Translations under genes and position numbers: made by a program
Notes under the pieces: model-generated
Databases searched by the model: none
The model's input: the letters and a program-made list of their open reading frames with translations, nothing else
Told to the model about the DNA's origin: nothing
Part shown: positions 17,885 through 17,960 of the stretch, one piece after another
How positions within the stretch are numbered: the first letter of the stretch is position 1
How the letters are laid out: the number at the start of each line of letters is the position of its first letter
Origin: Baffinella frigidus
Taxonomy: Eukaryota; Cryptophyceae; Cryptomonadales; Baffinellaceae
Assembly: GCA_026770585.1 (NCBI GenBank)
Contig: MU646677.1
Location: 153,793-171,752 of the forward strand
Reading direction: 5' to 3'
Length of the DNA: 17,960 nt

Positions 17885-17960
<76 letters not shown>
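17881..17960 (+). repeat. (AT)n microsatellite at the right edge
   Basis: About 75 bp of almost pure AT to the end of the window, which may have stopped assembly or read extension here. Confidence 0.97.

Overview
The window is eukaryotic nuclear DNA with two divergently transcribed, heavily split genes. Both were found by joining short exon islands in frame; neither is visible as one long reading frame. Minus strand, about 8533 to the left edge: the first half of a histidinol dehydrogenase (hisD) gene. Seven exons (270, 54, 54, 63, 73, 61 and 70 nt) join without a frame break into 215 codons that follow the HisD family from its N-terminus to the GGRYPLPSSVLMT segment; the rest lies beyond base 1. 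The first exon encodes a signal peptide, then Phe and a Pro/Arg-rich leader, the bipartite plastid-targeting pattern of algae with complex red plastids. Plus strand, about 9331/9612 to the right edge: an ankyrin-repeat gene. Seven well-supported exons (75, 90, 82, 59, 72, 67 and 70 nt) join in frame into about 171 codons making two ankyrin cassettes; its 3' end lies beyond the window.

Organism: histidine synthesis with a plastid-type bipartite leader, very short exons, introns of 0.4-2.3 kb, and introns full of TTTAGGG-like (plant/alga telomere-type) repeats suggest a secondary alga. A cryptophyte is my guess; a haptophyte or stramenopile cannot be excluded.

Layout. 1-276: left flank with a broken copy of hisD exon 7. 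277-8533: hisD exons 7 to 1, right to left, with introns of 1043, 1246, 2079, 447, 1287 and 1510 nt. 8534-9330: divergent promoter region with a perfect 23-bp hairpin. 9331-17425: ankyrin gene exons with introns of 1581, 2284, 721, 1354, 540 and 819 nt. 17426-17960: CT microsatellite, CCCTAAA-like tract, a possible further exon fragment and an AT microsatellite.

Most striking: the introns of both genes contain many degenerate copies of the neighbouring exons, usually with a piece of the adjacent splice site, arrayed next to the intact exon and in gene order. Of the 14 well-supported exons, 12 have at least one recognisable copy or fragment nearby. They are mixed with telomere-like repeats, a GTTGAC/TGTCAAC dispersed element (about nine copies), a CCTACGGTAGG hairpin repeat (about eleven copies), foldback elements and MITE-like repeats. 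No tRNA, rRNA, CRISPR array, transposase or other protein gene was recognised; other longer open frames are low-complexity readings of repeats.
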